Assembly (NCBI GenBank): GCA_003313425.1
Contig: NHZP01000118.1
Span: 1-48,936, forward strand
Length of the DNA stretch: 48,936 nt
DNA from: Pseudopyrenochaeta lycopersici
Lineage: Eukaryota > Ascomycota > Dothideomycetes > Pleosporales > Pseudopyrenochaetaceae
Direction of reading: 5' to 3'
Under the pieces are notes generated by a model that was given only the letters and a program-made list of their open reading frames with translations, made no database searches and had not been told where the DNA came from. The position numbers were made by a program, and so were the translations under genes. This document shows, piece after piece, positions 1 to 9,574 of the stretch. Within the stretch, counting starts at the first letter, position 1. Each line of letters starts with the position of its first letter.

Positions 1-109
1 ACCCTAACCCTAACCCTAACCCTAACCCTAACCCTAACCCTAACCCTAACCCTAACCCTAACCCTAACCCTAACCCTAACCCTAACCCTAACCCTAACCC
101 TAACCCTAA
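1..109. repeat. Terminal telomere repeat (CCCTAA)n
   Basis: Eighteen perfect copies of CCCTAA (TTAGGG on the other strand) run from the first base to 109 and then join directly to the left end of unit U1. This is the C-rich strand read from a left chromosome end, so the window starts at or very near the physical telomere. The TTAGGG type is shared by filamentous fungi and many other eukaryotes. Confidence 0.97.
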
Positions 110-1684
110 TCATATATAGGCTGCGCCACACTAGAAAAGTTGAGTCGTGGCTGAAAAATTTTTCAGCACCCCGGTAAAACGTGACCTCCAGCCACAGCAA
201 AATCGGACTTCGCCAATTTCTTTGGAGATGGTGTTCCATCTACAAGGGCTCACACCCCAATTTCTACCAAATATCCATACAATCAAATTATTTCTTAGCC
301 CTGAAACTATTAAAACGCTCTACACATCAACACTATAGAATCGCTCTGTTTATAACTAGCTATAATGCATAGTATAATGGTATTATACTCTATGTATATA
401 AAAAACTATGCTGTTATTCGTAACCAGACGTAGTTATTACGACACCTACACACTCTGACTACGTATACTAAGAGATATACATCTACTATTACCATAATGG
501 TAATGATACACTATACCAACATAAATATCGTATAGACTAGATAAATGCATAGTATACTATGTAACAAACCCTCTCTGTATGTACATACAAACACCTCCCA
601 GGGTCAGGTAGCCCCCCATACTACTATAGCTACGCATACTACGAAGGCCCCCCACGCGAACGGAGCCCTCGTAATTCCCATAAAAGGTGCTCCACACAAC
701 AAGTAACGATGTGAAATCCAAGAGGAGAATTCATCCTCCTCCGACGCAACTACGCAAAGCTCCACAAGGAGCAGCCACAAACAAATACGCACACGCTCCG
801 CAGCAGTGCCTCCCTCAGACAAATGTAACGGCAACGTCTTGCCATGCACTACGTGACAACGCTTCGTCCAATACAGAAAGGATGAACGCGGGCGCATCAC
901 TGACGCTCGCATGCCTACGCATCCTGCCTCATCGCGAACAACGGACAGTCGTACCGAAACCGCGGTGCCTCCCCAGCACCCACTAGCAGTACCTGTCACT
1001 CTACTCAAAATCCATTCCACTAAGCAGCATCGCCATGCCTTGACAAAAGGGAAGAAAGGTTGTTTCGGATAGTGTACCAGTGGTATCCGAAACCATACGC
1101 ACCGCAAACTAGCCCTACCAGGCTATCGACCGACATACGTCCTACAATACAACTGCGTAACGCTTCCGCGACGTACGCCTTATCAGCACTCATCATGGGC
1201 GCTACACGCTGACAACATGTCCAAGAACAAGAACTGCCTCCACCAAGCTACGTTCGATACCTCTAGTACGAGCGGTACCCGGTACACGCTGTAAATAGAC
1301 GCAAAAAAAATTGGTAATAAGGAAAGGTAACGGGACACACCCGTTTCCTTATAAGCGTTACACTCCATAGTATAACGAACTCTATCCAGGTATCTGTCTC
1401 TGCCAAGACTATTATTCCATAATGCGCCCACTCCGTTGTGTCCATAGCTATGAACATCTAGTAGATGTGAGGGCAAGAGTGCTCCTCACGTGCAACCCAC
1501 GATCAGAATGATCTAGAAGCTACGTCCGTGCTTCGCGTTGCTTACAGGGGGCAATGGCCCCAAACTACAAGTAGCTTGACGCATCCGCTTCTCGTTCCAC
1601 TCGCGGGCCCTGCTTACGTGTAAAGTGTCAGGGGTCAAGGAGCGCAAGGCTCCTGACCACTTGACAACTTTCTAGTGAAAGGAA
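110..1684 (-). repeat. Array unit U1 (1575 bp)
   Basis: The left end is joined to the terminal telomere. The left arm is at 129-144 and a perfect 18-bp palindrome, GCTGAAAAATTTTTCAGC, at 150-167. Bases 170-600 are AT-rich with no convincing gene. A TATA-like CTTATAAG lies at 1348-1355. A hairpin ACATCTA/TAGATGT (1454-1468) takes the place of the CAATCAG hairpin of other units. CACGTG is at 1487-1492, the right-end hairpin AGGAGC/GCTCCT at 1638-1654 and the right arm at 1665-1677. Confidence 0.9.
604..1096 (-). CDS. U1 gene, structure unresolved, hypothetical
   Basis: No clean gene model emerges. A leftward frame without an early ATG runs down to 604 and encodes a Cys/Trp-rich stretch. In another frame an ATG at 1096 opens a short peptide beginning MVSDTTGTLS that stops after about 31 codons. 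Its position and MVS start recall the first exons of other units, so a two-exon gene spliced into the longer frame is possible, but no 5' splice site before the stop is compelling. A + strand ORF at 687-986 overlaps and looks like a shadow. The product is not recognised. Confidence 0.25.
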
Positions 1685-1708
1685 CCCTAACCCTAACCCT
1701 AACCCTAA
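1685..1708. repeat. Interstitial telomere repeat, 4 x CCCTAA, between U1 and U2
   Basis: Four perfect CCCTAA copies sit exactly between GAAAGGAA (end of U1) and TCATATATAGG (start of U2). All ten other internal junctions have the same flanks with no repeat copy between them. This marks the true unit boundary and shows that U1 was joined to a telomere-capped U2, or inserted into a short telomere tract. Confidence 0.95.
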
Positions 1709-3283
1709 TCATATATAGGCAAAACGCCACACTAGAAAGTTGAGGATGGGCCCGTGCCCCCCCCATGTGCCACACATCCATGTGACTCAGCTTGGCCTCC
1801 AGCCACAGGGAAATTGGTCTTCGCCAATTTTGACAGAGAACAAGTGATTTTCCAAATCACAACGCTCCTAAACTATACCTATTGAAGCATTAAAATTCAT
1901 CCTCACCATTTTGGTAGGACTGCAAACAGAGAACACACCCTGATATGAGTATCATACAAGTACATTGTCGCCCTACTATAATAAGCTACGCATTAAACAA
2001 ACAGGAAAAAGTAACGCCGTACATTACCACAATCATCGGTTGCAACACCACAATGACCCACTGGCCATGTCCCACAAAGGCACCCGCCTGCTTATACAAC
2101 ACGTCTCTACATAACATTTCATAGCGTAACGTCCTGTCTCTACCAGAAGAAAAACAAGAACTAATACAGTAGGGGACACCTCTTGTACTACGTACTAATA
2201 ACCCACTGAGCGTGCACGCAGCGTTGTAACAAGATAATGTAGTTCCACGTGACTCTCCAAGCCCTCTGCAATATAGCAAAGTATCAGATTAAAGAGACTC
2301 ACGACCAATGTGAGCCTCGACAATTGCATAAAGCCGTTCCACTTCTACGCGTAACGCTTCCACCGACTGTAATAGTTCGGTACCACCGCCACGCCCTCTT
2401 CCGGGCTTACGACAAACACAAACACGCCGTGATGGAGACGTTCTCTCCATACGCGTACGCTTCGCATTCCTTGTCCCATCAGAGCCCTGATCGGAAGAAG
2501 ACTCTTCAGAATCTACGATGCACCACCGCTTCCGTCGCGGCTTACCCCTCGCCACCCGGTCTCGTGCAAACAATGGTGATGCACCTACAGCAGTACAGTT
2601 GATACTGTTAGGACCATCCGCCCCATTCGCTTCGCTGCAAGAGGTACCCTGCGATGCATCCAGCACGCACTCATCATCGCCAACGATAAACCCATCGAGA
2701 TCAGTATCCTCTGAATCTCCATCCGGCTCAGTACTAGACATTCCGTCATGGTTACGTGAACGCGCAGCCGCTGAAACCATGTAAGCTACTCCATATCAAA
2801 CGCTATACATAACTGTATACAGCTACTACTTACAAGACTCCGTTATAAAATAAGACGCAACACTTGTTTGCGCCATAACAATAGTACGCTGTACACCCAC
2901 CTCCGTGTACTCTTAGTTAAGAGTGTTGCTGGAAAACATCCGTCCCACCTCCGTGAAAACAGAGAAGCTGTTATGATTATATACCTCTCTATCTTGCGCA
3001 CTGCCAAGACACACTAGTCCCTACGAGGCAGAGGCGTGCCTACTCCCTATGTCTACATTCATAGACCAATCAGAATTTTATTCTGAGAAAGAGTGGGCAA
3101 GCAGTGATCATCTGATCAGCACGCGCCCGTGCTCTGCGTTGCTTAGTAAGTGCAGCGCCTCTAGTCTTTAAAAAGACTAACCCTTCGGTACTCCCTCCAG
3201 TCGTAGGCTCTGCTTAGATGTAAAGTGTCCAGGGTCTCCAGCACGAGGCTGGTGACCACTTGACAACTTTCTAGTGAAAGGAA
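1709..3283 (-). repeat. Array unit U2 (1575 bp)
   Basis: The left arm begins at 1730 and is followed by a GGGCCCGTGCCCC-type hairpin and the AAATTGG/CCAATTT stem. A TATA-like TTATATA lies at 2977-2983 and an inverted CCAAT box at 3066-3072. The neighbouring hairpin TCAGAAT/ATTCTGA is a compensated variant of the CAATCAG stem. The right-end hairpin is CCAGC-ACGAG-GCTGG (3238-3252) and the right arm 3264-3276. Bases 1860-2288 hold only a leftward frame without an ATG start. Confidence 0.9.
2289..2780 (-). CDS. U2 hypothetical nuclear-type protein, 163 aa
   Basis: The frame is uninterrupted from an ATG at 2780. The protein has three parts: an acidic, Ser-rich N-terminus (about residues 13-45, with GDSEDTDLDG and GDDECVLD), a basic middle with likely nuclear localisation signals (KPRRKRW near residue 80; NAKRTRMERTSPSRR near 103) and a C-terminal amphipathic helix with Leu/Val heptads (ELLQSVEALRVEVERLYAIV) that could form a coiled coil. 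No cysteine motif or intron of the U4-type family is present, and no family is recognised. The make-up suggests a nucleic-acid-binding or chromatin-associated protein. Low complexity limits confidence in function but not in the ORF. Confidence 0.6.
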   Translation of the reverse strand: MVSAAARSRNHDGMSSTEPDGDSEDTDLDGFIVGDDECVLDASQGTSCSEANGADGPNSINCTAVGASPLFARDRVARGKPRRKRWCIVDSEESSSDQGSDGTRNAKRTRMERTSPSRRVCVCRKPGRGRGGGTELLQSVEALRVEVERLYAIVEAHIGRESL

Positions 3284-4857
3284 TCATATATACACAAGAA
3301 AGTTGACGGAATGGGCCCGTGCCCATCACAACCCGTCTGTGCGCAAAACGCGCCACAGCCCCCGTCTGACTCTGCATGGCCTCCAGCCACAGGGAAATCG
3401 GACTTAGCCAAAAAATTTGGGGACGGAACTAATGCTTCCCCAAAAAATAATCCTGTTACTATTAGTAAACTTCATTATAATAACGTGAATGCATTCACTT
3501 ACAGCTAACAAACAAATCTCCGTAGCCTAAATCATAACAAATATAAACTATAAACACAAAAATACACAGTTTAAACAAAATGCACAATACGTACACGAAG
3601 AACGGATTTCATCATAGTATAACCCTTACAGAGGACAGTACCCATCCTATACATTGCAACACAACCCGGTTCGGGCCCGTTGCATCATAACCAGCACTCG
3701 CTCCGCATCCCAGAGCCCTAACAGTCCTTTACAAGTTGCGAGAGAAAGCATCTCCCCCAAAGTACAACCACATGTCCACGAACAACTCGGACAAACATCA
3801 TACTCTTCCTCAGCGGATACCTCCTCAGGCTTACGCTTCCGCTGCCATGCATGATTCGAACACTCGCTACGCGTAACTTTGCGAAACGTGCCCACCGCTT
3901 CCGTAAGAAATTGCAAGTGCGCCGCATGGTACAGAACACCATCTGCACATTTTGCATCCAACCCACTGTCTGCTAGCTGCCTTGCTTGCTCTCGCACATC
4001 CCCTACTACTGCATCCGCATCAGAATCGCACGCCAACGCAAGCGACCGCAATTCTTCCTCTAGAACCGTACACTTCGTGACAAGATCGCCGACCTCCGCA
4101 GGCAAAGCACCTCGTTTACCCTTCACACCATCTCCATGGGGGGCGGCAGAAACCACGTCACAGTTGCCCTGCAATACAACAGCATTCTTCGTCGCCGTAA
4201 CCGGACCACTGCTAAACCTCGAATGTACGGCTCCGCTAACAGGAGGCAAGCCGCCAAACGTGCCCGGCTTCAACGGTGCAAACGTAGCAACACCGATAGG
4301 GACGCTCATTATACACGCACCTTCCCGGAGCTGACCAAAGAGACACCCTACAACGCACACCGTGCAAGCGTAGACACGCAATAGAATCCCCACCGGGAAA
4401 TAACTAACGTTAGAAGCTCCCGTCCACGCTATCCGCAACTAGGTCACTGGGTACACCAGTAAGCAAAAAATGCTACTAAAGAAAGAGGTACCCAAACACA
4501 CTCCATGCGCGGGGGAGGGGGCTCCCCTCTTATACCTCTCTGTCTTGCGCACCGCCGAGATAGTCTAGTCCCTAGCAGGCAACGGAGTGCCTAGTCCCTG
4601 CGTCCATGTTCATAGCCCAATCAAAGTACTGATTGAGGACGGAGTGGGGGCAGGAGTGCCACCCACGTGCCCACTACGATCAGATGATCTCGCGCTACGT
4701 CCGTGCGCTAGCGGGCTTACTAGTGCATTGCCTCTAAACTAATTCTAGTTTAACACTTCGTTGTTCCCTCCAGTCACAGGCAAAGCTTACGATGTAAAGT
4801 GTCCAGGGTAGGCAGCGCGAGGCTGCCGACCACTTGACAACTTTCTAGTGAAAGGAA
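3284..4857 (-). repeat. Array unit U3 (1574 bp)
   Basis: The left arm is degenerate (CACAAGAAAGTTGA, 3293-3306) and the GGCnnnnGCC mini-hairpin is missing, giving a 16-nt loop. Bases 3400-3640 are AT-rich and non-coding. A TATA-like CTTATAC lies at 4529-4535, an inverted CCAAT box with hairpin CAATCA/TGATTG at 4617-4635 and CACGTG near 4668. The right hairpin GGCAGC-GCGAG-GCTGCC is at 4811-4827 and the right arm at 4838-4850. Confidence 0.9.
3647..4309 (-). CDS. U3 hypothetical Cys-rich protein, 220 aa
   Basis: The first in-frame ATG is at 4309 (MSVPIGVATF); the frame is open further upstream but without ATG. The N-terminal 70 residues are Gly/Pro/Val-rich. The middle (about 75-150) is predicted helical with acidic Leu/Ala repeats (CTVLEEELRSLALA). 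The C-terminal third has a basic KRKPEE segment followed by a Cys cluster, CPSCSWTCGC. That cluster faintly recalls the C-x-C/C-x-x-C motif of the main array family in reverse order, but the similarity is too weak to claim homology. No intron is needed. The family is not recognised. Confidence 0.55.
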   Translation of the reverse strand: MSVPIGVATFAPLKPGTFGGLPPVSGAVHSRFSSGPVTATKNAVVLQGNCDVVSAAPHGDGVKGKRGALPAEVGDLVTKCTVLEEELRSLALACDSDADAVVGDVREQARQLADSGLDAKCADGVLYHAAHLQFLTEAVGTFRKVTRSECSNHAWQRKRKPEEVSAEEEYDVCPSCSWTCGCTLGEMLSLATCKGLLGLWDAERVLVMMQRARTGLCCNV

Positions 4858-6430
4858 TCATATATAGGCGGAACGCCACACTAGAAAGTTGATTTCTGGT
4901 CTGTGCGCGAAATCCGCGCCACACCCAGGTGACTCTGCATGGCCTCCAGCCACTGTGAAATTGGACTTAGCCAATTTTTTATTTTTTTTTGATGTTCCAT
5001 CCCAAGGGCGCCCACACCCTTCCTGACCAAGCTACGCACCACAACTTCTTCGTTCCTCGAATAGCCATACCATTACTACATTAGTACCTATTCCTATATA
5101 TACTATACTAAAGAATATTAGTCTATAATCATAATCTCATAGCGTAATACATGAAATACTTCATCCTACTAACGTACCGTTTCTACTACCTTAGCATACT
5201 CCATATACACGCTTAACCATGAAAGGAACCTACAACTACTATGTTACTATAACATATGGCAACTTAACTAGTTATCTCCTGATGGTTCTACTATGCCAAC
5301 AGCCTCACTGATCCCAGCAAACTAGTCAAACTCCGTGCGCGGCCATACACCGCAAAACCCATCTGAAAGGACAAACTATGATAGAGTGACATGTATTCTC
5401 ACTACGCTCACACATCGTATCTTCACGGTACACACCCTTACTAGAATACCCATCCTCCAACAAGTCGAACAAACTATCGACAACCAACGCATGAGCAGCG
5501 TGCCGATTACCGGGTGTCAGACAAGGTAAGATGTGCCTTTGCAGCGCATGTAGTGCTTCCTCAGACAATAGCCCAAATGCAACAGAGCTCCGCACTTGAC
5601 CCCTATAAGGGATATCCACCTTAAAAACTAGAACTGACTGCCAGGTGCCCCCCTGGCTACTAAAGCGCTCGTAGTCTTCCAGACAAAGTGTATGCTGTTC
5701 CTCTACACACTGCCGAGGGGGCTGCCCGCTCACCTCTGTAAGCCACCAAGACTGGCTTCCCGACAACTCCACGTGAACCGTGAGAGACACATTGCGTCCC
5801 ACAAGCTCTGCTACTCCGTTAGTTGGGGGGCCTCCCCTACTGACATCTCCAACGAGACAAAGAGAAAGAGATCACCTACCCGACACGTGATCCATCACGA
5901 CTCCATATTCTATACCTGTCCCTAGAAGTACCCCACGGGAAGTCCCTTCCTTTAACGCTTCTAAAAGATATAAGAACCTTCTTGTAGCACTAGGACCCGC
6001 CATAGTGCCCTGTCCAGGCCGCGACACCATCGCAGTATAGTAGAGAGAAAAACCTATACAGTATAGAACACCTCCGTGAAGGGGAGGGTGTCCCCCCTCT
6101 TATATCTCTCGATATCTGTCTTGCGCAATGCCAAGACCACCTAGTCCCTAGTTGGCACGAGTGTGCGCCCTCCATGAATCTATCTCCATAGACCAATCAA
6201 ACAACTGATTGAGAGCGTGGTGGGGCCAAGAGTGTCTCCCACGTGCAAACCAAGGTCAGATGACCCGCACAGTCCGTGCTTCGCGTTGCTTACAGGGGCT
6301 CTTGCCTCTAGGCTTTAAAAAGCCTAACCCTTCGGTACTCCCTCCAGTCGTGGCAACGCATACGTGTAAAGTGTCCAGGGTCAGGCAGCACGAGGCTGCC
6401 GACCACTTGACAACTTTCTAGTGAAAGGAA
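4858..6430 (-). repeat. Array unit U4 (1573 bp)
   Basis: The left arm is at 4879-4892, followed by a hairpin TGTGCGCG/CGCGCCACA and the AAATTGG/CCAATTT stem. Bases 5000-5267 are AT-rich without a gene. A TATA-like CTTATAT lies at 6099-6105, with the conserved CCTCCGTGAA about 30 bases to its left. An inverted CCAAT box starts the CAATCA/TGATTG hairpin at 6193, CACGTG is at 6240-6245 and the right arm at 6411-6423. Confidence 0.9.
5268..6030 (-). pseudogene. U4 member of the WW/Cys array family, decayed 3' end
   Basis: Exon 1 (6030-5880) starts MVSRPGQGTM, the intron is 5879-5808 (GTAGGT...CTAAC...CAG, 72 bp) and exon 2 starts at 5807. Joining restores the frame found in all family members. 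Residues WWLTEVSG and RQCVEEQHTLC are intact, followed by the KVDI and LLSEEALHAL blocks. In the last third the frame shifts by one base near 5370; the conserved FxGISEAVG tail then reads in another frame, where the expected Trp before FAGIS is a TAG. As it stands the protein would end at 5326 with an unrelated tail. This is the only clearly damaged copy of the family. Confidence 0.75.
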
Positions 6431-7992
6431 TCATATATAGGCTGCGCCTCACTAGAAATGTTGACTGTGGCTGGAGTGTGACCTCCCGCCCACCCACTTC
6501 TGGGTGAGCACCATGTACCCCAAAACGACGCTAAATCGCGCACAGGGCAATTGACAACTTTTTTTTGCGCCACACTGTGTCGGACTTAGCCAAATTTATT
6601 CGAAAATTTTATGAACCGCATAACGTACCAATGTCGCCGCAGTACATATATTACCAAAGAAATATAAGACTACCAAAATACTTGCCTTGTCTACGTCAAA
6701 AACAGCCCGCACTTCACCATCACAGCTATACGCTGAAGGTGTCGCATCATACATTAACACCATAACGCACCATGGACATACCTGCACGATAACCAATCTA
6801 CCCGCGATGGAAACACCAACCCAACAGCATCGCTAAATCCATTAAACCATCTATGCGATGGGAGCGGAAATGCACCGCCAAATACATCAAGACGTGCAAA
6901 CCCACGCTGCCACCGACCTAGCAACAGACACGAAGTGCAACACTTTCCAACTGTGCATCCACAAAGGGCACCACTAGAGAAATGCCCATTCTCTACAGCG
7001 CGGAACACCGCCTCCACTTCATCCGCCCTAGCAGCATCAGCTGCAATCATAGTAACGAGTGGCAGTACCTGCCGCACAAACACATTGAGCATATCGACAG
7101 ACAGCTCCGCAAACGCAACGAAGCTCCGCAGTTGATCGTATTCTCCCACAACATCGACCTTCCAGACGAGACGCGCCCGAGACGCACCATCCAAATCGCC
7201 AGAACCCTCATAGCGATCTAAGCAGCTACAGTCTTTAAGCCTACCACAAGACATGGGAGGCTGCCCGCTCTCCTTGGTGAACCACCAGACCCGTTCCCCG
7301 TTCGCCTGCACGTGACACGTAAGAGAAATATCGTGTTCTACCAACACTACATCAACATCAGTTACTCTGAGTTTCAACCAACTCCACGGAGAAACACAAC
7401 AGGGTACCCACTGTGAGAGTATTCTTCAATAATCCCTAACTCGTCTTCAGTCCCTGCAAACGGGTCCCCCTTGCAACCCTCTTCGAGGGCGTCCATAACA
7501 AAAGACGTATACTCCGCTACACTTGGCCGGTCCACAGGCCTCCTAACGATATAAAACTCTCCGGGATGCAACTCCATCGCCCTGAACAACGCGTTCAAAA
7601 GAGAAAAGAGACGAAACTACACATAATAGAGAACACTCCGTGAGCGGGGAGAGAGCCTTCCCCTCTTATATGTCGATGTCCATGCTGTCTCTGCCAAGAG
7701 CACCTAGTCCCTAGCAGGCAATGTGGTGCCCCGTCCCTGCGTCTACGTTCATAGACCAATCAGATAAGAACTCTGATAGAGTGTGGGGCCAAGGGTGTCT
7801 CCCACGTGCAACCCAGCGTCATCTGACTCACACGGTCCGTGCTGCGTGTTGCTTACAGGGGGCAGCGCCTCTAGCCTACAAGTAGTCTAACCCTTCGGTA
7901 CTCGTTCCACTCGCGGGCCCTGCTTAGGGTAAAGCCGTCGTGGTCCCGAGCGCAAGGCTCTCGACCACTTGACAACTTTCTAGTGAAAGGAA
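6431..7992 (-). repeat. Array unit U5 (1562 bp)
   Basis: This is the shortest unit. The left arm is imperfect (CACTAGAAATGTTGA, 6450-6464). The following 130 bp, with the CCCACCCACTTCTGGGTG hairpin and a second CAACTTTTTTTTG stretch, are nearly identical to U9 and unlike other units. A TATA-like CTTATAT lies at 7665-7671, an inverted CCAAT box at 7756 with ATCAGA/TCTGAT hairpin, and CACGTG at 7803-7808. The right end is of the GTGGTC...GACCAC class, with the right arm at 7973-7985. Confidence 0.9.
6754..7577 (-). CDS. U5 WW/Cys array family protein, 252 aa, two exons
   Basis: Exon 1 (7577-7412) starts at the ATG before ELHPG, at the same place as the M-x-S starts of other units. The intron 7411-7347 (65 bp) has GTGGGT, a CTGAT branch-like site and TAG; exon 2 is 7346-6754. 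Splicing is phase 1, as in every member. Exon 1 ends in the shared block with GDPFAGTE. Exon 2 has WWFTKESG, a KVDV strand, FAELSVDML, a Cys cluster CGCTVGKCCTSC, RWFNGFSDAVG and WLSC near the end, with a slightly longer tail. The product is unknown. The Cys cluster suggests metal binding. No signal peptide or membrane span is evident. Confidence 0.75.
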
Positions 7993-9574
7993 TCATATAT
8001 AGCACTCGAAAGTTGTCGGAGGGGGCCCGTGCCCCAACATGACCCATGTCTGCGCTCCCCGCGCCACAGCTAACGTGACCCTGCGTGACTGTCAGCCACA
8101 GGGAAATTGGACTTAGCCAATTTTTCTGCAGATTCGATGTTCCATCTGAAGGGCTCCCACCCTCGATGACTAAGCTCGGCGTCACAAACCCTCTATTATT
8201 CTACTCCTATAAAATATACTCAGTATACATTGCTCTACCCAACTCCTATTTTTTTCAGTTTGAAAGAAAAGAAAACTAAAAACATAATGCATACAAGTAC
8301 TTACTTTTAATTCGTAACCCACTGTTTAGAATAACTCTACAACAGCAACCTTACCAAAAGAACTACACTTAACGTCATAACTGTACTCTCTTGCATAACA
8401 AGAGTACAGACTACAACCTAGAGCGTCCGCAACTAAGCCAAGGGAGATTAGAAGGCTTTACAACACCGGCTCCGTCACTGAGCCCAGTAAACCACCTATT
8501 CTCTCCGCCTAAACGTATCCCACTAAACGTATCACAACGAGTAAAACGTGGCTGCCCTTCATACAGCAGTCCACAGTCATCACACTCCATAGTCCAGGTG
8601 CACCCGCATCCAACGCTACTGGAAAATCGCCCTTGATCAAGTGCGTCAAAGAGCGTATCGACCTCCTCCGCCTGCACGAGGTCTCCACGCCGTGTATGAA
8701 GATGGCACAGCAAACTGCGCGCCAACACATCCAATGTCTCTACTGACAGCTCTGCAAAGACAACCATACTACGTACAGTAAAGTCCCTCAACAAACTCAC
8801 CTTCCAGATGAGAAGTGCCTGCCTAGGAACACTACGTGCACACAGTTCCTTATAAGCGTTTAAACACCCCGTGTGCTGTTCCTCCACACACTGGGTAGGA
8901 AGGCATCCGCTCTCCTTGGTGATCCACCAAGATACAACCCCATTGAACTTCACATCACACGTGACCGACGCGCCGCACTCCGCCAACGCTACTACTCTGT
9001 CAGTTGGGGGACCTCCCCCTAACTAGAAGAAAGGAAGTATCCACTTACTGTGAATGTGCCTCCGCACCCACTCCATGTGATTGTCAGATGGTGACAATAC
9101 ACGAACAGTAGCCCCTTCAACAAGGCTGTCCAGCCAACTTCGTACGTGGACACCCAGTACACCAACGTCCATAACCGCGTTACTGCCTCCAGCGTGTGAC
9201 TCCATCACAGTATCGTAAAAGAAGTGTTCTATAAAAACACACTCCGTAGCAACAGATTCTCTGTTATTATATATAGGCATATCCATCCTGTTCTTTGCCA
9301 AGACACGCTAGTCCCTAGAGAGCAGCGGACTGCCTAGTCCCTACGTCCATATTCATAGACCAATCAAATGATTGATTGATAAAAAGAGTGGCAACCCATG
9401 GTCATCTGACTCACATATCCATGTCATGCTTTGCTTACCGGGGTCTCTTGCCCTAAACCCCAGGTGGTTTAACGCTTCGCTGTTCCCTCCAGTCACGGCC
9501 AGAGCTTAGAGTAAAGCCGTCGTGGTCCCGAGCGCAAGGCTCCTGACCACTTGACAACTTTCTAGTGAAAGGAA
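7993..9574 (-). repeat. Array unit U6 (1582 bp)
   Basis: The left arm is the variant CACTCGAAAGTTGTC (8003-8017) shared with U12, and the mini-hairpin is missing (17-nt loop). The AAATTGG/CCAATTT stem follows near 8103. Bases 8165-8410 are AT-rich and non-coding. A TATA-like TTATATATA lies at 9267-9275. The CAATCAA-ATGA-TTGATTG hairpin (9361-9378) is a compensated variant. There is no CACGTG. The right arm is at 9555-9567. Confidence 0.9.
8411..9205 (-). CDS. U6 WW/Cys array family protein, 244 aa, two exons
   Basis: Exon 1 (9205-9049) starts MESHAGG. The intron 9048-8989 (60 bp) has consensus GTAAGT, a CTGAC branch and a tandem TAGTAG acceptor; exon 2 is 8988-8411. The frame joins at phase 1. 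Key blocks are WWITKESG, TQCVEEQHTGC, IWKVSL, FAELSVETLDVL, GCGCTWTMECDDC and RWFTGLSDGAG, ending WLSC followed by six residues. The Cys pattern is C-x-C-x6-C-x-x-C. It is probably cytosolic or nuclear, as no signal peptide is seen. Function is unknown. Confidence 0.75.

Noticed and set aside
1183..1476. Leftward ORFs of 97 aa in U1 (1183-1476) and U2 (1986-2279)
   Set aside because: The U1 frame lies over the conserved promoter and hairpins and the U2 frame lacks an ATG start. A faint shared GRDR block seems due to similar promoter-like DNA.
7871..8185. Recurrent ORFs sharing [12 protein letters not shown] in many units
   Set aside because: This peptide is the translation of the conserved junction and left/right arms; reading frames stop at random points and differ between units.
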